NCBI GenBank assembly: GCA_963691705.1
Contig: OY829539.1
Location: 14,200,501-14,264,500 of the forward strand
Direction: 5' to 3'
Source: Viola odorata
Taxonomy: Eukaryota > Streptophyta > Magnoliopsida > Malpighiales > Violaceae
Length of the DNA: 64,000 nt
In this document: in pieces, positions 1 through 11,800 of the stretch
Position numbering within the stretch: the first letter of the stretch is position 1
Layout: each line of letters opens with the position of its first letter
Program-made: the position numbers and the translations under genes
The notes under the pieces: model-generated
What the model was told of the DNA's origin: nothing
The model's input: only the letters and a program-made list of their open reading frames with translations
Database searches by the model: none

Positions 1-985
1 AGATAGGGTCAGGGGCTATGAAGGCTTGTCCCTGTGGTGGCTGATATTGGTACTGATTGTTGTGGTACGTGGACCTTGGTTTGAAATTTTGCATGTTGTA
101 TGGAAGGGGGTGGTTGCCATAAGGATTTTATTGTTGTTGTTGGCTAGGCCCTGATGATTGATGATTGTTTGACCAACTGGGGTTAGGCTGTTTCTAATTC
201 TGGTTATAGTTTTGGCCGTGGGGAGGATTATATCCTCATGCTGCATTCACTTGAATTTCATCTGGAATAAACGGGCAGGCATCGGTGGCATGATCAGAGA
301 ATTGGCAAATCTGGTTGGCTTTCATTTATACGGGTTGTCCCGCTGCCATGTTCTGAAGCATGCTAGTGATGACGGCTAATTGATTTTTCATAGCTGCTGA
401 GCGGGTATCTTGATTGTTGTTGTTGCTGATCATGGGCACAACATTCTTCACCATAAGTTCAATGGTAGCTTTGGCAGCAGCTGGAGTTAGGACACAAAGA
501 GAACCGCTTGCGGCGACATTTAGCAAGGCCTTGTCATGCGCCCATAAAACTTCACAAAAATACTAGATGAGGGCATGCTCGGTTAGGTTGTGGGAAGGGC
601 ATAACACTTGCATCTTCTTGAAGCATTCATAATACTGATCGAGGTTCTCCGTATCCTTTTGAAGGATAGAGACCAATTGCTTGCGAGTGATCATGGCCAT
701 GGACGCCAGATCATACTTATCCGTGAAGGCTTTGGACATCTCGGCCCAAGAATGAATGGATCTAGGTGGGAGATCATAGAATCAGTCAAGGGCGTCATCC
801 TTGAGGGACCACATGAATGCACGGAGCTTAGCTTGCTCTATACTGACATTGGTGGGTTTCATGGCTTTGCAAATAGAATGCAGTTGCTGGAGGTGCCTAT
901 GAGAATTTTCTTTGGCTACACCACGAAAAAGGGGGAGGTGGTGCATGACTGCGGATTTGAGCATCCAGTCATGGGCAATAGCGGG
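1..985 (-). pseudogene. gag: Athila-type gag fragment
   Basis: Minus-strand translation from about 985 down to the window edge resembles the capsid part of Athila-clade Ty3/gypsy gag: a start like HDWMLKSAVMHHLPLF, then LRAFMWSLKDDALDWFYDLP, then a region ending in Asn/Gln-rich low complexity (about 16-430). Gag would form the particle that packages element RNA. The N-terminal gag part, LTR and primer site are missing here, and several stops and frameshifts break the frame (for example near 325 and 245). The same family is found at 58855-59322, which carries the missing N-terminal part. The fragment abuts element A at about 985-995 without a recognisable boundary motif, so the junction is probably a deletion or recombination rather than an insertion. 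Confidence 0.75.
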
Positions 986-989
986 TCAT

Positions 990-3087
990 TCAATGCAACA
1001 TTGATGCCAACGTGGCTAACGCGTCTGCAAAGCGATTCTTTTCTCTATCGACTCGGTCGAACTTCATTTCCTCGAATTCCCGTGTGAGTTGGGTAAGTAA
1101 CCTTTGATAAGGGATGAGCTTGGAATCCCGTATCTGCCATAGATCCTGGGCTTGGTAGATAACGAGCGCTGAATTGTCGAAGATTTTGAGCTTCTTTACT
1201 TTTAGATTGATTGCTGCCGTCAGACCACTGATGCATGCCTCATAGTCGGCGATGTTGTTGGTGCATGGAAAATTCAACTTGCATGCTATGGGGAATTGAC
1301 GACCATCTGGGGCTATGACCACGACTCTCACTCCCTTGCCCGAGAGGTTCACCGCACCGTCGAAGAACATAGTCCACCAGTCATCTTCTCGGAGATCTTC
1401 TGCGATCTCATCTTCAACCACTATAATGTCCTCATCGGGGAAGTCAAAGCTCAATGACTCATACTCGTCCGACGCATGATCAGCCAAGTGATCGGCGAGG
1501 GCGCTTGCCTTAACCGCCTTCCAGGTTACATAGATGATCTCGTGCTCAGCTAATAAGACTTGCCATCTACAAATGCGACTTGATAGGTATGGCTTCTCGA
1601 AGATATACTTCAGGGGATCCATGCGAGAGATTAGCCATGTCGTGTAATACAACATGTACTGCCGGAGCCTTCGGACGCACCATGCTAGGGCGCAACAAGT
1701 TTGTTCTAACATGGAGTAGCGCATCTCACATTCATTGAATTTTTTGCTGAAGTAGTAGATGGCCTATTCACGCCTTCCGGACTCGTCGTGCTGTCCCAAA
1801 ACGCAGCCCATGGCGCTAGCCGTGACTGTCATGTACATGAGCAAGGGACGTCCTGGCGTCGGGGGAACTAGTACCGGTGGGCTTTGCAGATATGTCTTGA
1901 TTTTCTCGAAGGCTTTCTAGCAGTCTTCGTCCCATTTTGCATCTCCGTGTTTCCTTAGCATTTTAAACATCGGTTCGCAAGTAAGTGTTAACTGGCTAAT
2001 AAAGTGAGAGATGTAGTTGATGCGTCCTAAGAAGCTTCGTACTTCTGTTTCGGTACTGGGAGCGGGTAGCTCTCGAATTGCTTTTATCTTATCAGGATCC
2101 ACTTCTATGCCTTTGTTGCTAACGATGAATCTTAAAAATTTTCCTAAGGTCACTCCAAAGGTACACTTAGCTGGGTTTAGCCATAGCCGAAATTGCCTCA
2201 ACCTTTCGAATACCTTCTTCAGGATGTCTACATGATCTTGAGTGCCGCATGATTTGGCTATCATGACGTCGACATATATTTCCAATTCTTTATGCATCAT
2301 GTCATGGAAAAGGATGACGGCAGCACGTTGGTACGTGGCTCCTGCATTTTTTAATCCGAAGGGCATCACTTTATAGCAGAAGGTTCCCCAGGGAGTGATG
2401 AAGGTCGTCTTTTCACTGTCCTCGGGTGCCATCTTGATCTGATTGTACCCCGAAAATCCGTCCATGAAAGAGAACATGTCATTTCTAGCGGCACTATCTA
2501 CCAAGATGTCGATATGGGGAAGAGGGAAGTCGTCTTTAGGGCTGGCTCGATTGAGATCCCGAAACTCCATGCACATGCGAACTTTCCCATCTTTTTTAGG
2601 CACTGGCACTATATTGGCGATCCATTCTGGGTACTCGGCAACTCTCAAGAAACCGGCATCTAGCTGCTTGGTAACTTCTTCTTTGATTTTCAGAAGGATG
2701 TCTGGATGCATCCTCCGCAGTTTTTGTTTGATAGGTTTAAACTCAGGTTTTAATGGGATACGATGCTCGACTATCCCGGGATCAAGACCTGGCATATCGG
2801 CGTATGACCATGCGAATACGTCGGAGTAGTTTTTGAGGAGAGAAATCAACCTTTCTCTCTGAGTCGTATCCAAGGCAGTTTCGATCTTAACCAGCTTCTG
2901 ATTCTCATTGCTTGCCCCCAAATTTACTTCGTCCAATTCCTCCCGATGAGGGGTTATTTCTGTTTCTGAACTTTATACTAAACGGGCCAGTTCGTCGGAT
3001 ATTTCGGCCTTATCTTCGGTCGTAGCGATGATTTCTTCGCCCGTAAAGACATAGGTTTTATCAAGACAATCCGAACTAACATTCATC
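990..3087 (-). pseudogene. pol: Reverse transcriptase - RNase H of element A
   Basis: Starts at the inferred second exon (3087) with a segment beginning MNVSSDCLDKTYVF. A typical Ty3 RT follows (2936-1917): fingers with FRDLNRASPKDDFPLPHID, palm with FMDGFSGYNQIKMAPED, and MPFGLKNAGATYQR. The catalytic motif reads YVDV instead of YVDD, so the second catalytic Asp is lost. Connection and RNase H lie at 1724-990, with FFDGAVN (first Asp), ADYEA (Glu) and a DNSALVI stretch where a Gly-Asp-Ser is usual, so another catalytic Asp is now Asn. Stops near 2970 and 1918 and a break around 1725-1770 interrupt the frame. The frame ends with FADALATLASML, the usual end of RNase H. Integrase is not present. 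Identity is certain from motifs; activity is very unlikely. Confidence 0.9.
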
Positions 3088-3233
3088 CTGAAATTAATAT
3101 ACGAAAAGAAAAGATGCGTAAAATGAAAATTGCATATATATTTGATTTTTAACAAAAGGGGAACGTGAGTTCCTACAAAAATGTTTTCGTAACAAAACAT
3201 GCAAACATATATTTTTCAAAAATGAGTAATTAC
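3088..3233 (-). other. Putative Ogre intron between protease and RT (element A)
   Basis: Gag-protease ends in a stop at 3230-3232, and the RT frame opens about 145 bases further on. The gap starts with GTAATT (3233 downwards) and ends in TTTCAG (3088). Removing 3088-3233 (146 bases) places the two frames in register without a stop at the junction. Element D has the same GTAAT donor and TTTCAG acceptor at the equivalent place (49118-49233). An intron at this position is established for Ogre elements, where only part of the RNA is spliced so that gag-pro and gag-pro-pol are both made. Splicing here is inferred from sequence only. Confidence 0.7.
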
Positions 3234-4522
3234 GGAGAGACATCCGGAAGCATGGTGATGGTCCAGTTGCACACAGACTCCCCTGACTTCTTTACGAAAA
3301 TGACTGAACCATGCGACGATTCTTCTTCTCCCAGAGTGCAGATACGGAGATCTGATACCCTGATTGGATTTCCATTGATGGTTTCGGCCGCGAAGGGTAA
3401 CGTGGTTCTTATATGGGGGATTTTCATTTTGCCATCTGGCGCGGAACGTCCTAATAACTTAGCTAGCTGCTTTTCTTTCTTTTCTTGGGCAATTCTGGCA
3501 AAATCGGCCTCGCTGGGTTGGTACCCTAACCCAAAATGGTCTCCGAAGCTCTTTGGATATGCCCAGCCTTTTGACCCTTGTAACTTGGCGCCGAGCCATT
3601 TTCCCAGTTGTAAATTTCCCTCTGGTACAAACTTAGTGGTCGCTTCGGTCATTTCAGATTTTGAGGCTTCGAAAATGGGGGATCCTCCCTCGATCCAATC
3701 CGCGTTGACGATTTCGAAGGCTTGAAAAGAGCTCTCCAAGGTTTCAGCAGTTTCGATGTAAGGCATGGATGCATGCTTAGCCAAGATCAAAGCTTCTTCT
3801 GCCTTTATTGTGATGAGGGCATTCTCCTTCACGTATTTGAGGCACTGATGCAGGGAAGAGGGGACGGCTCCTGCTGAATGGATCCAAGGCCGTCTTAGAA
3901 GCATGCTGTAAGCGGGTTGGATTTCCATGATCTGGAACGTCAAGGTGAAAGTGTGGGGCCCGATGATCATATCCAACTCAAAGTTCCCGATGATCTCTCG
4001 AGTGGTGCCATCGAAAGCCCTAGCCATCATTCCGCTAGGTTTCATGTGAGAGAAATCGACCTGTAGTTGTTCAAGGACATGCCTTGGCATGACATTTAGT
4101 GCGGACCCATTGTCGATTAGGGCCTTTGCTATGACGTGTCCCTTACATTCTACCGTGATGTATAGGGCCTTGTTGTGATCTCTTCCCGAGGGGTCGATCT
4201 CTCCTTCAGAGAAGGAAATGCTGCTTAAGGCTTGAATTCTTCCGACGAGGATTTCCACCCCTTCTGTGGTGATATCCTTAGTCATGAAGGCTTGCTTCAA
4301 GACTTTTAAAAGAGCTTGGCGATGAGGCTCTAAAGTAAGGATCAGCTCCATGATGGAAATACGAGCCGGAGTTTTCTTTAGCTGTTCGATGATGCTGAAC
4401 TCGCTCTATTTCATGATTTTGAGGAACTCGGCTGTCTCGTCCTCGGTTACAGGTTTGCTCAAACCTTGCATCTCTTCTACCGTCTCTTCGCGGAACACAG
4501 GATTTTCCCCTTTGGCTTGTCG
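3234..4522 (-). pseudogene. pro: Aspartic protease region of element A
   Basis: The open stretch 4351-3230 (373 codons) encodes the retropepsin-like domain that cuts the element polyprotein. The active-site loop reads ALIDNGSALNVMP, where the DNG triplet replaces the DTG/DSG of most retropepsins; DNGS is common in Ogre-type elements as I know them, so this may be normal for the clade. The later motif MLLRRPWIHSAGAVPSSLHQ matches the ILGRPWL region typical of plant Ty3 proteases. Upstream (4522-4352) the same frame continues with one stop near 4407. The C-terminal part, ending HGSVIFVKKSGES just before the intron, is also recognisable in element D (about 49040-49055). Confidence 0.8.
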
Positions 4523-7500
4523 TTACTTCTCTACTTCCTCCGAGATGTAACATCTTCCGGTGCGGGTCATGCCCCCGATATGAGAGGCTTCACCGATAGC
4601 GAGTCCTATTGGTGTGACTGCAGGAGGGGTGGTGACCACCGTGTATCCGTAGTTGAATGGGACCGCATGTAAGTCTCGGCCAGGAGTATTCACAGCTAAT
4701 GTGAACACTACTTTGCGTGGGGTAGTGATTGCATCCCCAGTTTGGGCCACATATTCGAAGGAATACGGTGCTGGAGAATTACCCTCGATGGCATTGATTG
4801 CTCCTCGGGTTTTCCCTTCGGTCTGAATGATCCCGAATGTTGTGAGTTGCTTGACTTTCTGCCGAAAAAGTCAGCAATCCTGGATTTCGTGCTTGCTTTC
4901 CCTTTGGCAGAATAGGCATTGGGCCTGATTATTCCCCGAGAATGGTAGATATGCGTTGTTGGCTAATGCGAAGAACAGTTCTTCATTGGGTACTTCCTCC
5001 ACTGAAAGGTGAGAATCGTTGATTCCTCTGAAAAGAATACCATTCACCCCAGGATTGTGGTGTGGCAGAGGACTGGTTGTCACATCAGGACCTTTTGCTA
5101 AACCTTTGGAAGAGATTCGTCCTTGTTTGGTTAGGTGATCGACCTTCTCTCTAAAGGCGTAACTGTCTTCCAGGGAGTGTCCTCGGGTTCCGGCGTGATA
5201 TTCGCAGCTAACCCTTGGATCATACCAGCTAGGGTAAGGAGTTGATTGAGGCGAGAGTGGAGATAGTGTAATCTGCCCGTCTGCTAGGAGGTTTGCGTAG
5301 ATCTCCTTCAAAGGAAACGGAGGGAGTGACCACGTCAGTGAAGGGTATGATTCGGAGTCCGAGGACTCCCAAGAGGATAGTAATGGCGCTGTGCTTGAAT
5401 GGGAGGGTGGTGCCGAATACCTGACAAGGTAGTCAAATTTCCCGGAAGGCTGGCCCAAAGTGTCAATCTCGCGGTCGCCCTCGTCGCGGCGCGTGGAGAA
5501 CCGTTTGCACGACAAAGTCGATCTTTTCTTTTGGATAATTTGGAGTGGGGTTCCCTTGGCGTTATGCGGGATAGGAAATCATTCTCTGATGGCGTTAATG
5601 GATCCTTCCCCGTGGGTCATTTTCTGGGTTTGTATTACTCCAAGGGTTGAGAGTTGTCTCACCTTTCCTGTGAACAACTCGCAGTTTTGGATCTTATGGC
5701 CGTCGCTTGTCTTACAGTACATGCAGTGACTTGGATTGCTCTCCGAGTATGGCATATATCCTCCTCGAGCTAAGGCCAGGAAAAGTTGTTCCTGTGGCCA
5801 GCTTGATGCTGAAGAAAGGAGCTCGTTGCTTTCTCCTGCCGAGATGGCGTTCACCCCTCCCTTTCCTTGGGAATGATTGGGGAGGGGGTTGGTGGATGTG
5901 TTGGGTCCTTTTGCTAACCCTTCGAAGATACCCATCCACTTTTGATCAAGTGATGGACTTTTGCTTTGAATGCGAAGCAATTTTCTAGAGTGTGACCTGG
6001 GGCTCCAGCGTGGTATTCGCACCTTGCGTTGAGATCATACCATTTCGGGTAAGGAGACATTTGAGGCTGAGCTGGGGCCCGTACGATCTATCCGGCTGCA
6101 AAGAGATGCTTATAGATTTCTCCCGCAGGAAGAGAGAGAGGAGGCAAGGGCTCTCGGTTCCACCGATTGTTTGACGTGTTTTGGTTATTTGGATCATTTG
6201 GTGGGTTATATGTCTTAGGTTGCAGGGGTTGTCGTGTTTGTACCAGAGGCGGTGAGAAATGTGTAGGATTTTGCGGCGCGATATTAGCAACGGGTGGCGA
6301 AGTGAAAGGAAAGAAAGTGGGTTGATATAGGGATGGCGAAGGGTAGGGCGGTGGCCATAAATAAGGCGGAGGTGGTGGAAATGGTTGCCCATGATGAGCT
6401 TGGGGAGCCACAAATCCAACATCTCTCTTTATGATGGATGCTTTCTTTGGCGCAGACTCTGGCGCCGAAGGTACGATTCGTCCGAACTTAATCCCTTGCT
6501 CGACTCTTTTGGCAATTAGAACCATGTCGGAGAAGCTGTTTGAAGGGTTCTAGATCAAGTAGGTGTAGTAGGGAGCTTTGAAGGTATGCAAGAAAATCGA
6601 CAAGAGTTCCTTGTCGCTTAAAGGTGGAGAGATCCTAGAAGCCAACTCTCTCCATCTCTGAGCATAGGTCTTCACGGACTCGCCGACTTTCTTTTCCATA
6701 TTTTGCAGGTCAGCGCGGTCGAGCGCTACCTCCATGTTGAATTTATATTGCCTATAGAAGGCATCAGACAAGTCTCTCCATGTCCTGATCCTGGCTCTGT
6801 CTAGACCCGTATACCAAGTTAGGGCGTGCTTGGTCAAGCTTTCTCAGAATAGATGAATCAACAATGGCTCGTTGTGGATCATCTCTGCCATCTTATTGCA
6901 GTATGCTCTAAGGTGGGTCTTTGGGCACTCTACCCTAGTATACTTTTCGAAGTCAGGGATCTTGTACTTTGGTTGTATAATGATCCCGGGGACCATACAC
7001 ATATCGGCAAGACCAGTAGGGTCAAATGGATCAGCCCCTTCAATCGCTCGGAGTCTTTCTTCGAGCAGATTCACTTTTCGGAGTCTGTCACTTTTCAGTT
7101 TCTCAACCCTGATGGGGTTAGAACGGAAGGGTAGTAGAGGTTCCGATGAGAATTGAGGTTGTGCTGGGTTGAAAGCAAGAGGTTGAGTTCCCACAGGTCC
7201 AGGAACTGTGCTTGGAGGAATGGGAGGGAGATACGAGGTTTCTAGGTGGGCCTGGCTCTTGCTGGAGTCCACGGCAGGGTTGGTTGAAAGGTGCTGAAGT
7301 GACGCGGTAATCTCTTCACCTGCCTTAACCATAGGATTTGCAGCGGTGGGTATAGTGAAGGGACTAATCCATCTCCACTGGCCCTCAGGGCCAGAAAGTG
7401 GCGGAGGTACAGAAGGTCCTACGACGGCGAGTGAAGAGGGAGGTCCTCCTGTTTGAGTGGGATTAAAACCCGGTGGTAGTTCGGTGACAGCTTCATCTCT

Positions 7501-7611
7501 TTCCTTTTCGGCCCTGGCAGCCCTTTCTGTAGCAATCCTAACTTGCTCCTCTAACTCTGCAATTCTAGCCGTTAGTACTTCATCAGCCTTAGCCTGTTCA
7601 GTCATTTTCAT
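4523..7611 (-). pseudogene. gag: gag of element A with duplicated zinc-knuckle module
   Basis: The ATG at 7611 opens a gag very similar to the intact one of element D (47459-49027). It has an N-terminal coiled coil (ARIAELEEQVRIATERAARA), a Pro-rich stretch, and a capsid domain (7000-6550) with HALTWYTGLDRARIRTWRDL and VKTYAQRWRELASRISPPL. Nonsense codons at about 6844 (an Arg CGA in D is TGA here), 6547 and 6085, and a frameshift near 5975, break it. The C-terminal part holds two tandem copies of a module that contains a CX2HX5HX4C knuckle (CEYHAGAPGHTLENC near 6015-5970; CEYHAGTRGHSLEDS near 5210-5165, last Cys lost) followed by a second Cys-rich motif (CMYCKTSDGHKIQNC; CLFCQRESKHEIQDC). 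Element D has only one first-type knuckle. Confidence 0.85.
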
Positions 7612-8390
7612 TTTTGAAGTCTAGTTACAGGGAGCCTGTGCGGAGTAGCGTGCTTCCGAGGAGCTATCATAAACCTAAAAAAAGGAAAAACACAGAAAAG
7701 AGCAAGTACAAGTGAGGATACACAGGTGATGTGCAATCCCGAGGCCTCCACGTTTGCTCATTCGCTTTTCCGGCTACACTTTCACTTGATATTTCCAGGG
7801 TGGTCGGAGAGGTGAGATATCCCAGCTATTGACAAGATGCAAAGGAAGCCTCTATTCATTCCAACGATCTGAAGCAATCGGAGATGCTATCTGTGAAAGC
7901 CAAATCAGGAGGGGCAACCAATGCCGCTATGCTAGGAAGGTCTCTTTCATACTATGCTTTCAAATGACGTAGGGCCTGATACCTAGTGAACCCAACCGAG
8001 GGGAGGGACGACGATCTATGCTATGAACTTGGAGTTTCTTATGATAAGCTAAGAGGACATGGCCATGAGTGAGCAATACTCGGATGTTTCGGATATTCGG
8101 TAGAGTTTTTCGGAATTTTGGCGAGACGATTGTGTTTATCCCGGAGAGATTTTCTCTTTCCTTTTATGATGGTCTTTTGAGTTGTATTGGATGGATAATT
8201 GATATGAAAAGTTGAGGCGATTTAATGAATATCCAAAGAGTACGACTTTATTAGAAGTGTTTACAAAAATATGGTAAACTTGCCAACTACCTAAATTCAT
8301 CAAAAATGGCTAAGATAGATGAAATCAGGGATCCTAGTTACATGAAAAAGAAAAAGGGGTTGCCGATATTTGAGCCTTCCCATAAAGGTG
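7612..8390 (-). other. Spacer between ORF1 and gag of element A
   Basis: About 780 bases without a sustained frame. The same spacer, clearly similar, occurs in element D at 46696-47458, including the stretch that precedes the gag start (plus-strand reading in D: GGTTCACGATAGCTCCTCGG). Conservation between two copies fits an untranslated leader or subgenomic control region, but no specific signal can be named. Confidence 0.6.
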
Positions 8391-9881
8391 TCAATCCTGG
8401 ACGTCAGACTTCTCTTGCTCCTGCCAAAGGTACGCCATCGAAGCCAACTCCCCTTTCTGCATCTCTATCATAGCCTCTAAAGTGGTAATTCGGCTTTGTA
8501 GTGTCTGGCTATTCCTATCCCCCAAGTCTGCACAAGTAGTCAAGACCCTTATCGTCGAATCCCTGTCTTTGATTATGGCACTTGATGCTTCTTTCTTGCG
8601 GGTTTCGCTGCTCAAGCATTCCTTAAAGTCCCTAAGGGCCACCTTCTATATTACTGCTTGTACGTGGATAATGTCCTTGCTACGCCTTTCCAATTCATTC
8701 ATCTGGACCTCCAGGCCATACTGACGGGCTTCGGCGATATCTCTTTCCTCTGTCATCAGATCTCGTTCTTCTTGCGCTGCTCGCATCTGTTCTACTACTT
8801 GAGCGTAAGCCATGACATCCATTCCTTCAATCACTTGAGATTCCCCTTCCTCTTCCATCGGTTTCTGATTTTTTGGGCGAGGTAGGACATTACCGTTGAC
8901 TCGCCTTAACCTCCACTGTGGATATTGTGGTATCGTTGTCGCAGGGGCAACACGTCCTTTGAGACAAAATGGGTTGGCCCAGTCTTGGGCGTACATCTGA
9001 ATATTCTGATTTTCTCCGGTGTGTGGCAAGTTTGATCTTGTCATCCCGAATGTTACCGGAATGATTTGCGTGATGGAAAACTGTCTGAGTACGAGGGCAG
9101 GGCAATAGTGAGCACACCCCTATGCTCCGATCAAAGGAACCCAAGGTAGGGGTCCATAGCAGACGATGGGATCGGAGGTTCGCAGCCACTTGGCATACCA
9201 ACTGAAGTCTTCTTCTGAGAGATTTATGAATCGGTCGATCCAGACATCCTTATTTTCCATCTCTCATCTATCAGTGGTCATGGCGTTGATAACCCTGAGT
9301 AAAGGGCATGATCTTATGTAGCTTTCGAAGAAAATGGACTGATCAGGAATCTGTTTGAAGTGGCTGACCAACCATACTGTCAGCAACTAGGTGCAACAGG
9401 TATGCCTCCCTTTCCCTTTTCTTTGACAAGAGTCCAAGGAGCAAAAGGTCTCGGCCAAGATGGCTGTTGTAGGATTGATGGTATTTGTTTCCATCTCGTA
9501 AAAGATATTGGCTGCTGCAAAGTCAATGACATTCCTCATTTTTGGAAAGAGGACAAATCCTACGATGGCGAAAGCCAGAATCCTTAAGCATTTTTTTCCA
9601 TTGGACAACTGAAATCGTGCCTCGATATCTGACCAACACCAGAAGTAGTCAACCAGGGTTAGTAGCTTTCCATAACTACCCTCGAACTGTGTCTCTTCGT
9701 CTTCAGTTAGCTCATTTTTCAACTTCCGAATCCTAGTTAAGTCGAAGTCTACGACTTCTACTTTGATCTTAGTGGTGATGTCAGGGGTGAATCCCTGTTC
9801 TAACAGATCTCCTCGGGCAGCCTGATTGTCGAAGCTTCGTCCCCCGAAAATATCAAGTGAAAGTAACGTAGGTGCTGTCAT
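8391..9881 (-). pseudogene. ORF1 of element A (DUF7745-like with C-terminal coiled coil)
   Basis: One reading frame of about 497 codons runs from the ATG at 9881 (MTAPTLLSLDIFGGRSF) to 8391. It is broken only by in-frame stops (about 9384, 9263, 9122, 8643). The N-terminal half has VGFVLFPKMRNVIDFAAANI and LAETFCSLDSCQRKG, which match the plant-specific DUF7745 family, where a similar FP...DLAA...L-D-YY pattern leads to CC-LLYVWLISH. The C-terminal 130 residues are a heptad-rich coiled coil (AQVVEQMRAAQEERDLMTEE, and MIEMQKGELASMAYLWQEQE). Ogre elements carry such an ORF upstream of gag; its function is unknown. Element D keeps only the two ends fused (46528-46695). Family assignment is from memory of the motif pattern. 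Confidence 0.65.
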
Positions 9882-9983
9882 AGTGAATGAGCAAAATGGG
9901 TCCTGTGGGACAAAAATAAAATTTTAAATGCAAAGTAACCTACATGTGTAAGAAATTTACAGTTCATGTAAAAGACAAGATTA

Positions 9984-10199
9984 TCATGGCAATAGGATGA
10001 ATAGAGCCACAACAAAGCAGGTATAATCGTGATGCACGTGCTGGGGTTCTGATTCCCACTTTTCTAACTGGCTTGAATGGTTCCCGGATGATACCATGAA
10101 AAGGTCCCTGAAGTGTCGTCTAGTGTCCCGATTCCTTGCGAAATCGTGTAACCTTTCGACTAGCTTTAGGGGTTCATCCGAGTTGGGATTGGTGAACAC
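9984..10199 (-). CDS. Conserved leader ORF, element A copy
   Basis: A 71-codon open stretch just inside the 5' LTR encodes FTNPNSDEPLKLVERLHDFA and continues to HVHHDYTC. Element D has the same peptide at 46202-46615 with few changes (LKPVERLHNFVRNRETGRHF), there with an ATG. In A the matching ATG is ACG, and only a GTG stands at the start of the open stretch. I do not recognise the protein. Conservation of the reading frame between two diverged elements suggests it was coding, either as a short leader protein or as a regulatory upstream ORF. Confidence 0.45.
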   Translation of the reverse strand: MFTNPNSDEPLKLVERLHDFARNRDTRRHFRDLFMVSSGNHSSQLEKWESEPQHVHHDYTCFVVALFILLP

Positions 10200-10391
10200 T
10201 ACCCAGGACGTGGGTCCTAGGGCGTCACTACTACCCTCCTAATTTGGTAATTGTCCCCGGGGTGTAGGGCACTATGAAATGCATATGACAATTGATAAAG
10301 CGAATAAATGAATAGATCAACAATTGATCAAAGCAAATAAATAGACAAATAAAACACCTCTCAAAAATGAAACCGGCTCCGACCCTATCAA

Positions 10392-10409
10392 TCCCCAGTG
10401 AAGTCTCCA
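10392..10409 (-). other. Primer binding site of element A (tRNA-Arg type)
   Basis: Three bases inside the LTR end, the minus strand reads TGGAGACTTCACTGGGGA. This matches the complement of a plant tRNA-Arg 3' end (TGGCGACTCCACTGGGGA) at 16 of 18 positions, counting the CCA tail. A tRNA-Arg primer is the known choice of Ogre elements. The site primes minus-strand DNA synthesis. Confidence 0.8.
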
Positions 10410-11339
10410 AACTGTCGCGCCCCGAAAATTAAAAATATTCGTGAGTGTGCAACGAACTTGAGACCTTACGATGCTCAGCGTAAACAGACGCCTCGCAACA
10501 TGCAATGAAGTCGCCACCCTAATTTGGTTGCTAGGTTTAGGGAACCTTAATCGTCATGGCATAAGAAATATAATAAACAAAAAACTAAAGGCACAAAAAA
10601 GGGGTCTGGACCCCAGACAAAGGTTTCGGGGTCGTATTATGGTCTCGGGAAGGTGTTAGGCACCCGAGTCACATCCGAAAATGGTTACCAGTTGATGAGA
10701 GAGGTGTTTTAAAAAGGTGTTTGATAAAATACGTTTTGAAAGAGGGCCCTCAGAGGAATCGTCACTTTAGTCTTTTCTATGATCGTGACCATTCAGGAAT
10801 AATTAATCATTGGACAGGGTTACCATTTAACGTCTTTCGGACGGGGTTACCGTTTATCAAGACCGATTGATTATTCCTGACCGTAACGTGATGGGACTGA
10901 ATTTTCCGTAAGACTGAATGAGCGCCCTCTATTTCATCATCGGGCCAATGCATGATTAAATTAATTACTACGTGATTCTATCATGGATAGTTTAACAGAG
11001 TACAAATTAAATGAAAGGTTTTTGAAATGATAAACTGACGTAGGATTGAAAGTCCCCATGTACATGCAGTCAATATAAGCGAGAATTTAAAATCATATGA
11101 ACATGGCATTTTAAGCAAATCTTTAAACACGTTGTTCATGTGGGTTGATTTTAATTCTAGCAGTTCTATATATCATCATGCATACAATTGATATTTGCAG
11201 AAAGCATCGAATAAATAAAAAGGAATCTAAAGGCGTACTTTCGAGCGAAGCTTGAATTTTAACCCTACAAAGTGAGACTATTAGCGATAGCTCGAGAAAT
11301 AAATAAACAATTTTATGAATGCGAGAATTTAAATGACAG

Positions 11340-11800
11340 TTGATTGCATGCGAGAAATGATTGATTTGACGCATACAAAAATTAAATGATGACAGTTGAT
11401 TACATGCGAGAAATGATGGATTTAACGCATATGAAAATTAAATGCTGAGTTGATTGCATGCGAGAAATAATTTATTTGATGCATACGAAAGTTTAAATGC
11501 TGAGTTGATTGCATTCGAGAAATGATTTATTTGACGCATACGAAATCTAATTGCTGAGTTGATAAGTGCAGGAAATTAAATGATGGCAGTTGATTGCATG
11601 CGAGAAATGATGGATTTGACGCATACGAAATTTAAAGGCCGAGTTAATGATTTGCAGAAAAATTTACAGCAGTTGACGATTTGCAGAAATTTTAATGATT
11701 GATACTGCAGAAAATTAAAGCAATTGGTATTGCAGAAAATTAAAGCAGTTGATATTGCGGAAGAATTTCCAGCAGCTTGCGAAAAATTAAAGCAGTTGAT
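11340..11800. repeat. Degenerate tandem repeats inside LTR A
   Basis: Six or more imperfect copies of a roughly 55-60 base unit built on GTTGATTGCATGCGAGAAAT and TTGACGCATACGAAA follow one another. The later copies shorten into a GCAGTTGATATTGCAGAAAA type. The equivalent array in LTR D (about 44640-45090) has a different number of copies, so copy number changes within the LTR family. Confidence 0.7.
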
